64,000 nt of DNA from positions 46,500,019 through 46,564,018 of the forward strand of contig CM049306.1 of NCBI GenBank assembly GCA_026874595.1. The letters run 5' to 3'. The notes below the pieces were generated by a model that had not been told where the DNA came from, did no database searches, and saw nothing but the letters and a program-made list of their open reading frames with translations. Of this stretch, positions 11,301-22,645 are shown piece after piece. The DNA is from Sipunculus nudus (lineage: Eukaryota > Annelida > Sipuncula > Golfingiida > Sipunculidae). Numbering within the stretch: position 1 is the stretch's first letter; each line of letters opens with the position of its first letter. The position numbers and the translations under genes are program-made.

Positions 11301-13485
11301 AAAGCCCATAAATATATCCTTTAGACAAATTAAGCTGAGCGTCGAGATACATGGGTCCCTAGTTATATTTCTCAAATGGCTGGTGTTACCAGTCGATGTA
11401 ATTTTCTGAGAGAACTGGGATTACTTAAGTGCTGGGTACCAGTTCATTCTCCGATTGTTGATTTCCAGAATGCATGAACTGCCTTCCGTCCGCTATCCGT
11501 CACACACCCTCTTATCAGGTATCTCAGGATCGACGTCCCGCACACTTAATTTACACTTATTTACAAACACAAGCGAAATTCATATTTTTTTAACAAAAAA
11601 TAAGAATATGCGTATTCCTGTAGTGATTTATCACTTTAGATTCCCTTTGCTGTTCAAAACCAATACATTTCAGCTAGAATGGTTAAACTGGGGCACATTA
11701 ATCTGTGCGATAAAAAAAATGATTTAAAAATATAGTTCAAAGTCTTTAAAATCTGAAAACTTTCCTGTACGATCACGTGGCACTGATTGCATTCAGGTCC
11801 CGTCAGACGGTGCTCAAGACTCGTTGACCATGTAATGCTATTTTTTTAGCACTTTCCTTGTAATACCCCTGTTAAAAAAGGATGTTTTGACAGAGGTAAA
11901 TTTCAATCCACATGTCCTTCATTTGTCATATGCATTTTAAATATTTTATTCTAGAAACAAACTCCTAGAATTTATTTTAAAAATGTTAAGAGACAATATT
12001 TCATGCCAGACAGTGTCTCCTAGCATGAAACTACCCCTGGTGAATATGGTATTAATGTGGAATATTATGACTGGTAGTAGATCTTGAGTGTAGTGCGATC
12101 TTGAGCAGTGGTTGTCGCGATATCCAGAAAGCTTAAATCTTATTCTGAATTTTATATTTTGTTTGTCTCACGTTTTATTTAGTGTCAATATACAGTACTG
12201 TATGCCATGGTGTGGGTACGATGACTAAGCATTTAAGAGAAAAGATCGCTATTACGCTATTAATCTGTCATACAATATCTCAGGAAACTAATTATTATTT
12301 CTGATGCTTCCTTTTTGACAGGTGAATGCGATGTTTATATTTAACTTGGCTTTATCGTGTAATACGGTATGTCCCGCTGGTTTTTGTGACCGATTTGCAA
12401 TTATGTATTAAATAAGGGCCCTCATTCAGGCCCTTACCGCGTGCATAAATCGAGAAGTATTTCATCAGTGATGCAAATGTTATCCAAAGAACCCGTGTAA
12501 TTTAATGCAAAATACATATTCGAAAAAGAGACCCTATGGTTTACACTGTGTGCAGTATTGTGTGATAATAGTGCATGAGTTACTATTAAATAAGGGAATG
12601 GAATTAGAAAAACCATTTCAGCTGTCATTCAGAACATATGAATGCCATGTTTTCAGCCAAGATGTTGTATATGCAAGTTTAACTGACATCAGCATAGACC
12701 GGAAACTAAATTTCAGTTGATACTGGGGAAGTCCCCTGGGAGCCAAATGCCGGCATTGTTGTCCACAATTGGCGCCACCTGTAGCTAAATCTGCATAACA
12801 GTGATAAGTGCAGGTATTCCTGTATTTTGTATTCCCAGGGGCATTAATATAGGGAGGGATGGCTGGTATATATCCCCCACTTTTTAGCAAGGGGGGTTCA
12901 ATGTAATCCCCCCCCCCCCACACTATTCAGAGAATAATATTTATATAGTGCAAATGAATATATTAGTGAACAGAAATATAGACTTTAGTTCCGTTTATGA
13001 GTTTTTCCATGAAATATTATACCTGAACCTGATTTAGAATTAACTTTTACTTGAAACATAATACCTAAATTTCTAAAATGTTATACTTATGATTAAGTAT
13101 ATAAATATATCTGCTAGTCATCCCTCCCCCCCCCCTACACACACACACAAACACCTTGGAAAATAAATTGACTCCACTGTATTCCTACATCTTAATTTTG
13201 ATTATTTTGAAAATGATTCAGCTCAATTTACACTCATTTTAGAGTCTTTGCTTGACAAAGACAAACAAATATTAAAGGGGGAAAATGGCATATACCATGT
13301 TTAATTAAAGGTCAATGGAAGTCGTGTTAGCTACGGGTAATATGAAAAAGCAAGTCATATTTCTGTCGACATTGATGATGTTCGCTGCAGTTAAATCCTA
13401 AGATATATGGTTATGGATATAGTGCGCGACACCTGGATTCGCAAGAATATGTAATGGCTACAGTTTATAGTGGCATACAGAAAGC

Positions 13486-13524
<39 letters not shown>

Positions 13525-14003
13525 TCACTTTAAATTATGCACATTTATTATATCATTCTCTAAGATTCAATTCAACATGTTATGAAAGTTAAAGTTGAAA
13601 CATTTCTGGTTAATTCAAGTGGAAATACCATTTCGAAAAGCAGACAAAAAGCCCCTATATGTGCTTCAATGTACGTATGGTGATTATATATCAGTCATTT
13701 GATTAAAATGTCTGGTGATGACAGCTGCTGTTATATTATGAGATATCGCAAATTGTGCATATTGCATGTCATCATGTGAAATCATTTATTCGATCAGCAA
13801 ACTTCCGAGTGCCATTTTGAGAATAATTCAATTTGATTTAAGGAATTGATGCCTTTGAATGAAAACTGAAGTGTTCATAACTACTCCCTCGTCTGTTGGA
13901 AAGGTGAAAAGACCATTTTGGATGGCAGGATGATAATGAAAGTGGTACCACCTGCAGCTGAGACAATCATATATCACCCATGCATATAATATCAGTCGTT
14001 TTT
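11301..14003. other. Intergenic stretch with simple repeats
   Basis: No gene recognised. Contains C-runs at about 12909 and 13125, a (AAT)n tract at 13486-13524, and a short perfect stem GGGGAAGTCCCC at about 12725. Confidence 0.4.
13486..13524. repeat. (AAT)n microsatellite
   Basis: About 13 uninterrupted AAT units. Confidence 0.95.
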
Positions 14004-14634
14004 TAGCTCAGCTGACTATAAGTCATGTGAGCTATAGTCGTGGTCCTTTGTCCGTCCATCCGTCCGTCCGTCTAGCCGTCCATCCGCCCGTCCGTTAAAC
14101 TTGCACGTTTTGAAACCGTTGGACCCACGAATCTGAAATTCGGCATACTGTTAGATGTCCCCAAAATCTCCTACCATACCGAAAATTGGGTCAATATGAC
14201 TTCGTTCCTTCGAGATATTTAGGAAAAACCTCAAATTTCCATTAAAAATCTATTATTGCACTTCAGGACTGCCTAATATGAAAAAAAAAACACTTATCGG
14301 TTTTTCTTAATATGTACCAGAAGTAATCTCCTGTATATCTCCTATATACATGCCAGAAATTAAGTCCGTTAATTATAATTTCATAAAGTTATGGGCCCGT
14401 ACATAATGGACTTTGTAAAAAATCAGGAAAAAATATTTACTCACTTAACATGAAAAATTTTGAAACTAGAGACTATTTTCTGAGGTATATTACTTTGTTT
14501 AATTAAGATTCAACTGTTTACTAAAAATTAGATCTGAATTTTGTAAATTTTTAAAGTTATTAACATAATAATAAAATCAGTACCTTAAATTTTGCCCAAC
14601 TTTGACCATGGCACTTTTTTTTCCTGTAAGTACT
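14004..14634 (+). mobile_element. Family C hairpin-ended element, copy 1
   Basis: Starts with a perfect-stem hairpin (TAGCTCA...TGAGCTA, 14004-14034), followed by a GTCCGTCC-rich tract, then about 550 bp matching 51205-51800 in the opposite orientation. Shared blocks include AAACCGTTGGACC, AATCTCCTACCATACC, GACTTCGTTCCTT and, at the far end, TTCCTGTAAGTACT. No open frame of note. Non-autonomous. Confidence 0.75.
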
Positions 14635-15982
14635 ATTGATTTAATTTCCACAGCATGTTAACATAAGTATTTAATTTGTTTAAATCTGAAATTTGAATAT
14701 AAAAGCTTGAAAATTAGGTTTGTTATTGATTTTTTCTTGAGGCTCTATTGCTTTGTCTAGATGCAGTGTCCCACTCCAGATCACTGGAAGTCAGCTAAGC
14801 CAGGGCTTCTGATTTGTTACAGTCACTGGGGAGATTCCCTGCTGTGACAGGTGTACAGTTATTCTCATATCACCACCCCAATCCCCCTCCCCTCCCCCCC
14901 CCCCCCCCCCGGCAAACCCAACCCACCAAGTGTAATGCAGTAATTGTTATTGTTTTTCACTGTATCTCCTTAATTGTAATGCTGTTTCCACTCCAATAGA
15001 CAAAAACTTTCCTTGAAAAAGTAATATAAGGTGTAATCGAGAAGATGCCGTGTTGTGTTAATGAAGCATTTTTAAAGAAATAAATTTTCTGTTAAATGAT
15101 ATTAACAAATATAATTAAACCCATCAGTATGCTTCAATTTATAAAATATGAAGCAAATTATGGATACATAAAGGCACAATTTAAAATTGTGAAATCTTAA
15201 GTATTATTTTTAGATATTTATTGTTTTGCAAATTTAAAATATATACAAAAATAAATAAACATTTGTATGCATGATGTGTGTTATCTGACAAGATTGAGAT
15301 TTATGATGATGCAATTTAGAATTATGAATCAATTTTTATATTCAGATATATATGTTATAATAGAAATGTATAGAAATATAAACTTATAGTAAAACAATTG
15401 ATGTGATAAAAAAATGAGGATCTAATACATACGTTTGTTCATTATTTTCCTGCCTCAGCAGAATTGGAGATCAGGCTTTGTTTGTCCTGTATGTATATGC
15501 AGAAGTGTTGTTGATCCCACCATCTCCCCTCCCCCCTTCTGCTGCCATTGATTCCTGTGCACTGGGACATAAGTTTTTTTGCAAATGTGTTTGCTATTAA
15601 GCTATATAAGTCTGAAATTTGAAAGCAAATTATATATTCAGTTGTGTATTATTGCAGATGTTAGAATATGAAAAAAATATTGATATAATAAATAAATTAA
15701 GAAATAATTGAAACTTCATATTATATCACCTTTGTTTGTCTACCAGTCTGTCCTTTTTAAATATTAAATAACTATGAACTTTTTTATCCTGTAAGCATTG
15801 TTGAATCAAGTGAAAATCCTATATATATATACACTATAATAATACAGACATGTTGTAACTCCGACCATTCCACCCTTCCCCCCCCCCCCCCCCCCACCAC
15901 CACCACCACCACCACCAAGTCCTTTCATCTGTGGACTGGGGACTTTAGTTATATTTTTTAACTATATACATTTCATAAAATA
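14635..15982. other. Intergenic, AT-rich with C-runs
   Basis: No gene recognised. Long C-runs at about 14896-14910 and 15880-15896, the second followed by (CAC)n. Confidence 0.4.
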
Positions 15983-17097
15983 ACTAGATGTGTCGGAACG
16001 ACATGAATGCCCCCGCCTGGGGCAAATTAGAAACATTTGTTAAATTTTGTAAAAAATTTTTAAGTTCAGGTGGTGTCGTATGGTCAAAAGTAGGTGAACA
16101 AGGGCAAAATGCAAACTCGATCTGTAACAGGTCATTATCAAGCAACACACCAAAATCAGGCTAGTATCTGCAGGCATTGTGAAAAAAAGTCCATACATGT
16201 GTATTTTTAAAAAAATTTCTGTCTTTCTGTTTTTCTATAATCAGCTCTAAAATGTAGAAAATTGGGTCAAGGTCACTGAGTTTTTATCGATATACATCTT
16301 CACTGATGAAATAAAATTCCAACGGTGAATCCTTTTAGAGATATCCCGCTCACAGGGTAAAAGTTAACAGACGCAGGACGGACGGACGCCGGACGGACGG
16401 ACAGACAGACGGACAGACAGACAGCTTGGGTGACGACAATAGCCCATCAGCCTATGAGCTGAGGACTGAAATCGGCCGTACATGTACATTTGTCATGAAA
16501 ATTTATATTTTTCATGAAATTTTCTATGTTCAGGAGCCGTAAAACAATCAAAAGTAGGTCAACCGGGACGAAACGCGAACTCGTTCTGTAACTGGTCATT
16601 ATCTGCCAACACACAAAAAATCAGGGCGGTACCTGCAGGCATTGCAGAAAATAAGTCCGTACATGTGTATTTGTCATGAAAATTTATATTTTTCATGAAA
16701 TTTACTATGTTCAGGAGCCGTAAAACGGTCAAAAGTAGGTCAACTGGGACAAAACTCAGACTAGATCTGTAACTGGTCAATATCTGCCCACACACAAAAA
16801 ATCAGGCCAATATCTGCAGGCATTACAAAAATAAGTCCGTACATGTGTATTTGTCATGAAAATTTATATTTTCATGAAATTTTCTATGTTCAGGAGCCGT
16901 AAAACGGTCAAAAATATGTCAACTGGGACGAAACGCGAACTTGATCTGTAACTGGTCATTATCTGCCCACACACCAAAAATTAGGCCAATATCTGCAGGC
17001 ATTGCGAAAAAAGTCCGTTCAGCTGTTTGACTTCGGAATGACGGAAGGACGGACATGGGTAAAACTATATGCCCTGGCCACTTTGTGGCGGGGGCAT
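15983..17097 (+). mobile_element. Family A tandem-core element, copy 1 (chimeric)
   Basis: Begins ACTAGATGTGTCGGAACGAC and ends with the hairpin GCCAC-TTT-GTGGC then GGGGGCAT. ATGCCCCCGCC near the start is the exact reverse complement of the last 11 bases. The interior has core units of about 180 bp; the TGCAGGCATT marker lies at 16169, 16633, 16814 and 16993. Copy 2 is at 53923-55195. Between about 16210 and 16455 the core is replaced by foreign sequence with its own (GGAC)n and (AGAC)n tract. A GACGGAAGGACGGAC tract precedes the end hairpin. Non-coding; resembles bivalve pearl/HINE elements. Confidence 0.8.
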
Positions 17098-17160
17098 AAA
17101 AAATACATATATTTAATAATGTATATTATAAAAAACAGATTCAATTGAACAAATGTGTAA

Positions 17161-17420
17161 ACTACTGAGATGTCAACAGTTAATCAAAAAGCCATTAATG
17201 ATCATGGTTTTAGTACAGATCGTTTGTTTACAAACTGATTACATGCTTCAGTTTCAACATTAGAAAACACATGGTCAGGTCACAATATATTTATCGCAAC
17301 AATTTCTTGGTCATTAGTACAAACCAATCATTTAAACCAACCATGTTCTATATTACCTCTTCTTCTAACACTTTATCTTCATTTGATATTATTTTGACTT
17401 TTACATTCAAGGTCAACTTC
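17161..17420 (+). mobile_element. LINE endonuclease fragment, copy 2, decayed
   Basis: DNA closely similar to 70-230: shared runs include ATGCTTCAGTTTCA and ATTAGAAAACACATGGT. Frame is broken by in-frame stops and small indels. Same orientation as copy 1. Confidence 0.6.
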
Positions 17421-19149
17421 AGCTGAGCACAGTGACTAATGGGTCCCTTGTTTAAACATACAGTAACAGACCCAGGCCAATTGAGGCGTTCTCCCTCCTA
17501 CGTCGGGGGGACCAAAATAAAATATGAAAACCACGTATTTCGGTGATAGTTTATTGAAACACAAATGCACAATTGGAATGTTATATCGGAAAAATCCAAA
17601 GAACATGTAACAATGTAATAATTTGGTTCTATTTGGAGTGTGTCTGAGCCCAATCCCCCCCCCCCCCCCTCCCTACTTTCTCCTGCGGCTGACCAGCAGA
17701 CTACAAGCTCGACTTGTACACGAAACGGCAAACCCCAACTCGACCTACTCACGAAATACTCTTGCTATTTACACCAACTTTTCACCTTCTTTTTTAGCTT
17801 GGAATGGATTTTTTTTTTCAATTATATACACCAAATATTATTTACTTTACAATTGTTCTCAAATGCCTTCATAACACAAAGTCAATGTTTAGCATTTTTT
17901 ATATTCTTTACTGTACTTTTGAATCTTAACTGTACTTCTGGGTTGGACCTTGGTGATAATTATTAATGATGATTATAATTTAGCCAGAATTTGTTCGTAC
18001 AAGGCAACAGTATGGAGGAACACTATACATAATGCATTCAATTTTATAACACTTCCTTTCTGTCGACCCCTCATGTTAACAAAACATGTATAAAATTGTT
18101 AAATTACCAACTTGATAAACCACACAATTTTAGAGGACGTGAAATAGACGTCAAAGATTAAAAGGAGAATTTCAAAGATGACGTTATTACAATAATCTGA
18201 TGAAACAAGGAACAATAAACATTAAACGTAGAGTTGTTAGAAATGTGAAGTAGTTTGTAAACTCAGACCGCAGATGTAAACGTCGTAATACCACAAGTAT
18301 AATGTACCTGAACTTTCACATGACGATACTACTATGTATAAATAAACGTAACTAAACCAACATCAAGACTTGCTGGTATAATTTTCATTGTTAGTTTGCA
18401 CTCGGTTACCATGGAACACAATGTGAGTGTGGATGTGTAGATAGTGTACATCAGTGGCTAAAACGCAACAAGTGTGTTATTTTGATCCTTTGTTCAATAT
18501 CTATGCTAATAGCTTAGATCCTTTGTACATCAAACATTCTTTTAATTAACCTCAAGTTCACAGAGTATTATCCATAAACTATTGAGGTCGCATAAATGCT
18601 GTTAACAAATGCACTTCCATATCATGTATCTCTTAAGAGGGTTTAATTGATGAAATTTAATTAAATGTATACCTGAAATTTCAGCCAAAGTCTCTTGTAA
18701 CAAGGAAGTACGTTTGTAACAGTCTTAACTTGGTAGGATTTTTGTTTTCGAACCTCAGAAATATTATCTGATCTGAATACTCAGAAATTATTTATATTTA
18801 ACATGAAATGGTACATTACTACGTATAAATAATCTGCTATTATTTTAAACGAAGTTAACACTAGGAACAGCCGTTTGGGCCAATAAATAACTGCAGGAAG
18901 AAGAGAATCAACATAAGATCATTTTTACAGTCATTTAAGCGGGACCAACCAAATCTTCACCATCCATCAAAATGAAACTGATCATACTCAGTAAAATATA
19001 CGCAAATAACACTCTACATACAGCAGTTCATAAAATGCATAGATAAATAAGAAACAGAGAGCCGGAAGGCCCGCGTTGAAACGACTTCCGGACGCCATTT
19101 TGAGACGGCCTCGTCTTCACATTCTCACAGAATTTGAGCGATGGTGGGT
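17421..19149 (-). other. Probable 3' UTR and flank of the calmodulin-like gene
   Basis: No coding frame recognised. On the minus strand the calmodulin-like stop codon is at 19150-19152; the nearest clear AATAAA downstream on that strand is at 17550-17555, which would give a 3' UTR of about 1.6 kb. A C-run lies at about 17657. Confidence 0.35.
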
Positions 19150-19190
19150 TCAACAGTCTCCCTTGTTTGCTATCATCATGCTAACGAATT
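19150..19190 (-). CDS. Calmodulin-like gene, last coding exon with stop
   Basis: Too short for ordinary ORF scans; found by splice logic. On the minus strand the acceptor TTCATTCCAG ends at 19191 and the exon starts AATTCGTT. The single base G carried from the exon at 21017 completes a Glu codon, giving EEFVSMMIANKGDC and then TGA. EEFV.MM is the canonical end of calmodulin's fourth EF-hand, and both Met residues (146 and 147) match calmodulin Met144 and Met145. The protein ends in Cys154, six residues beyond where calmodulin stops after alignment, an unusual tail. Exact phase agreement and the motif together make chance unlikely. Confidence 0.85.
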
Positions 19191-19595
19191 CTGGAATGAA
19201 AAACGTACAAATGTTGATTTCTGTTGTGTACTTTATAGATGCATAGACTTAGTTTTTTTTCATTTGGCCAAAGCATGCAGGGTTAACTCATTTTTTTTCA
19301 CTCGAAAATCAACGGAATACGTCCTCATTTTGTTTTAGGCGAGAAACTCTAAAACAATCCTCCTATATTAAAATGAAAAAGGGACATTCAGTCACGGCAC
19401 AAATAACCAGGCCAGAAATTTACGACACGCCTTACAGGCCACTTTCGATGAAAATCTTCAGGCATACATAACCCGCCACGAAAAGACCGATTGGTACTGA
19501 CCGGTCAGTGTGCATTGACGAAACAATTCGAGTGGTTATCTTACAACATCTAATAAATCGGAAGGAGAAATAAAGGAAAACACTATACAACTAAA

Positions 19596-19600
<5 letters not shown>

Positions 19601-19656
<56 letters not shown>
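19601..19656. repeat. (TA)n microsatellite, transposon landing site
   Basis: About 28 TA units, ending exactly at the left terminus of the pogo-like element at 19657. The final TA is that element's target-site copy. Confidence 0.95.
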
Positions 19657-19659
<3 letters not shown>

Positions 19660-20944
19660 TGGAACCCCACAATTACGACCACCCTGGGGACTGAGCAAAG
19701 TGGTCGTAATTTGGGGGTGGTCGTATTTGTGAAACTCTTATCTTGGTCGCATATAACACGCTAATGTTTAATGTGTGTCAGTGTGTATCTATTGCATATC
19801 GTTAATGTGAATTATAACAAAATATTTTACTTAGCGGAGGACCCTTATAAATGTTTTTTTTGTGTGAAGCTGAATAGAAAACTAAATTGTTTTATATATT
19901 TATTCATGATGAAAATCAATATACATATACACATACGTAGTGACTGATGATTAACACATAATTACATCAGCGGCAATGCGAAGACAACCTTCTGAATACA
20001 TATTGAACATAATACGTGGCTGTATATTTAGCTTTCCGCTTGAGTATATATTGCGTGCACTTGAGTTTTACCGAAGCCAAAACGCTGAGCCAGTTGGGGC
20101 TGACTTTGTCCTAGCGTAGCCTCCTTGATTAACGTCACTTTCAACTTCAAAGAGAGCTCTTTCAGAGGCATGGTCGCATAACAGGGTACATGTTACCGGC
20201 GATAATTACTTGGAGTCCGGGTCCGAGTCCGAGTCCGGGTTTTACCATGTACCGCATAACAGCAAACAATTTAAATGCAAACTGAACCAGTAGGGAAATA
20301 AACTGACTGCGATCTATCAGATAAGGCAAGACAATGTGTGGGATTTGCCCCATGCAAGCTTTATTCATACATTATACTGAATGCTCCATACTCTGTGTGA
20401 GAAAGGAATGAACGCATTTATAGGATTAACGAGGTCGTTAATTTGACCAATGAGGATCGAACAATATGTGATGAGTTGAAATATTAAGCTCTCACCACCG
20501 CACTTAGGGTAGCTGTAATACAGGTTAAATGAGGGCAATTAGTATCGCTCCAAGACTCCAGGGCAGACCGGCTTATTAAGTAATCAGGCCGATGTTTGCC
20601 CTTTCTGATGTATAACTTACGCCTAAACGAGTCTCAGCGCAGACGCCGAGCCAGGAAGATATGCTGGACAAGATTAACACTCGGGTTGAGAAACCTTGTT
20701 ACACCCTTTGATCTTTCGTTAAGGTGCCTGTGACACGGCGCAGCCATTTACTCGTGACAAATGTTGTTTCAGTACTTCTCGGCCGTGGTCGCATTAGCGC
20801 TGGGGCCAGGAAAACTGGTCGTAATTCTGAATTCAGGGGTGGTCGTAATTTTGAGTCATTTATAAACATAAATAAACTAAAAAAATTTCGGGACCAAGCT
20901 AAGTGGTCGTAATTGTGGGGTGGTCGCAAGGCGGGGTTCCATTG
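19657..20944 (-). mobile_element. Pogo/Tigger-like DNA transposon, internally deleted
   Basis: A 1288 bp element with terminal inverted repeats. The left end CAGTGGAACCCC matches the right end, read inward as CAATGGAACCCC, and both continue into a CAATTACGACCAC block repeated near each end. TA flanks both sides (19655-19656 and 20945-20946), the target-site duplication of the Tc1/mariner-pogo group. CAGT.GAACC termini are typical of pogo/Tigger. The interior keeps a transposase N-terminal fragment (20028-20171, minus) but no catalytic DDE domain. It sits in the last intron of the calmodulin-like gene. Confidence 0.8.
20028..20171 (-). pseudogene. CENP-B-type N-terminal HTH fragment of a pogo-like transposase
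   Basis: A 47-codon frame, starting ATG at 20171 and ending TAA at 20028, begins MPLKELSLKLKVTLIKEA and continues GQSQPQLAQRFGFGKTQVHA. This matches the CENP-B N-terminal / psq-like helix-turn-helix pattern (KLxLIKE..xGxSQ..LAxxFGxxKTxV) that pogo and Tigger transposases use to bind their own ends. The frame stops just after the HTH and the element is too short to encode the rest, so it is a remnant. A domesticated DNA-binding peptide is conceivable but unsupported. Confidence 0.75.
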
Positions 20945-20957
20945 TATATATAATGTG

Positions 20958-20981
20958 TGAGAGAGAGAGAGAGAGAGAGAG
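20958..20981. repeat. (GA)n microsatellite
   Basis: About 12 GA units just right of the transposon. Confidence 0.9.
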
Positions 20982-21016
20982 TATAAATGTATAATATATT
21001 GTATATATACACCTAC

Positions 21017-21165
21017 CTTCGTAGTTGATCTGGCCATCCCCATCAATATCTGCCTCCCGGATCATCTCGCTTATCTCTTCGTCTGTTAGCCGCTCGCCAA
21101 GGTTCGCCATCACTGTCCTTAGTTCTGAGGAACTGATCTTTCCGCTTCCGTCAGAGTCGAATGTT
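21017..21165 (-). CDS. Calmodulin-like gene, exon 5 (third EF-hand and start of the fourth)
   Basis: A 149 bp exon between the minus-strand acceptor TTTGCAG and donor GTAGGT. Phase matches both neighbours: the AA left by exon 4 plus A gives Lys92, and the trailing G joins exon 6. It encodes [15 protein letters not shown], then [18 protein letters not shown], then [15 protein letters not shown]3 loop is Asp95 to Glu106 and EF4 loop Asp131 to Glu142; all side-chain ligand positions (1, 3, 5, 12) are acidic, Ser or Asn as in functional loops. EF4 is nearly identical to calmodulin. The site equal to calmodulin Lys115, trimethylated in many species, is Arg117 here, and the Tyr99 site is Lys101. 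The frame continues into the intron at 20877-21016 but is not coding there. Confidence 0.92.
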
Positions 21166-21239
21166 CTGCAAAGCAAAAAGCATATAAATTGTTATTATAA
21201 TTATTATTATTAGTTGTAGTGTGTATTAGTAGTAGTAAC

Positions 21240-21325
21240 TGTAGTAGTAATAGAAGTAGTAGTAGAAGTTATAGTAGTAGCAGTAGTAGTATCAGTAGTA
21301 GAAGTACTAGTACCAGTAGTAGTAT
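21240..21325. repeat. Degenerate (AGT)n / (TAG)n tract
   Basis: Repeated AGTAGT and GTAGTA triplets with interruptions, inside intron 4. The serine-rich frame across it is an artefact of the triplet repeat. Confidence 0.8.
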
Positions 21326-21675
21326 TCTGAGATGTAAAGCGATTGTATTTAAATTCCAAGATGAATTACATACAAGAATTTTTAGCTCGAGGATAGTTAA
21401 ACACACACACGCATACATATATTCTGTATTAAAATTGATTAGTCACTGTTAACATTTTTATATGTGTACCATAAAATGTGCACTGTCTTTCTTATTTTTT
21501 ATTATTTAAAATTCCTTCCAAATGCAAAAAAAAAACCAGGTAATACCTATCAGACAGGTATTACGCTTCTGACCATTTAATATAGGTTTCATGTCTGCCC
21601 GATATAAGTGACATTTAATCATCTGAAACCCTACAGGTTTAACGCTGCTCGGTCAGTTGCCATGACAACACTTAC

Positions 21676-21766
21676 TTGAATGCGGCTCTGAGCGTGTCCT
21701 CCTCATCTTGTTTCATATGGCGGACCATCATATCACAAAATTCGAAAAACTCGATCTTTCCACTTC
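21676..21766 (-). CDS. Calmodulin-like gene, exon 4 (rest of second EF-hand and central linker)
   Basis: A 91 bp exon, acceptor TTACAG ending at 21767 and donor GTAAGTG beginning at 21675 on the minus strand. G from exon 3 completes Gly62. It encodes SGKIEFFEFCDMMVRHMKQ, then DEEDTLRAAF. This finishes EF2 (loop Asp59 to Glu70) and gives the central helix. Met74, Met75 and Met79 match calmodulin Met71, Met72 and Met76. The linker is one residue shorter than in calmodulin, so EF2 and EF3 loops start 36 residues apart rather than 37. MMVRHMK also resembles troponin C (MMVRCMK), so the family could be called calmodulin/troponin C-like. Confidence 0.92.
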
Positions 21767-22645
21767 CTGTAACGGAAACGCAGAAATATAATTAACTTTG
21801 AGCCACAGTCAGAAATGGCAGGGCCACATTTCACTAGTGAAATCAAATACTAATAGTATATTTCAATACAGACTGTGTTTCCCGACCGTACACCTGAGGT
21901 CGTTCACATTTTATGCGTTAATTAATTATTGACCTATGAAGTTAATTAACATCTGACTTTATGTCTTTTCGCGGCCTCCATTTATGCATCATCTGACTTC
22001 CTGGTGTCCATAAACCAACTGTTACTATTCTTTTCCTGGGCAGATTTATAAAAATATTGAGCCGTGTCCATCTTGGTTAAATCTTGCTTTACCTCTTGTT
22101 TCAGTAGCACCACTAAAATTCCAGGTATTTTGTCATGCATTTGGCTTCAATTCTTCACTGATATTTTTGTATGAGTATTCTTTAGTTTAAAAAAAGTTTT
22201 AATGAAACAGACTACCATTAAAATAATAACCAGACAGGACTCATTTTCATAACAATAGAGGGGGTTCAAACTATTCTTCATTAAAAACTATGGAATAAAA
22301 TTAAGTAATAAGAGAGAGATATATTTTTCACAGGTGAAACGTGTTAACCACGGGCCAAGGAAGTTCAGACCAATAGGAATCGCACAGTTATCGTATTGTC
22401 CATTCAGTAAAAAAATCCGCGATATCCCGCTCTGGTTGGTTTGACCATTCTTGGTCACTGTGCATCATGACACAAATATCATAATTAGGTTTATGTTAGT
22501 AGATTTTTATATTTTGCTTACATTATTTTCATGTGAAGGTTATTATTTATTGTACGGATAGGGAAAGTGGTATTAAATTACATATTTAATGCTCTAATAT
22601 TGCTGGTTGATTGTACAACTTCACTCAATTTTATTTTATTAATTA

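Noticed and set aside
20699-21046. 115- and 99-codon minus-strand frames running out of the EF-hand exon
   Set aside because: They read through the donor at 21016 into (GA)n and the transposon's terminal repeat.
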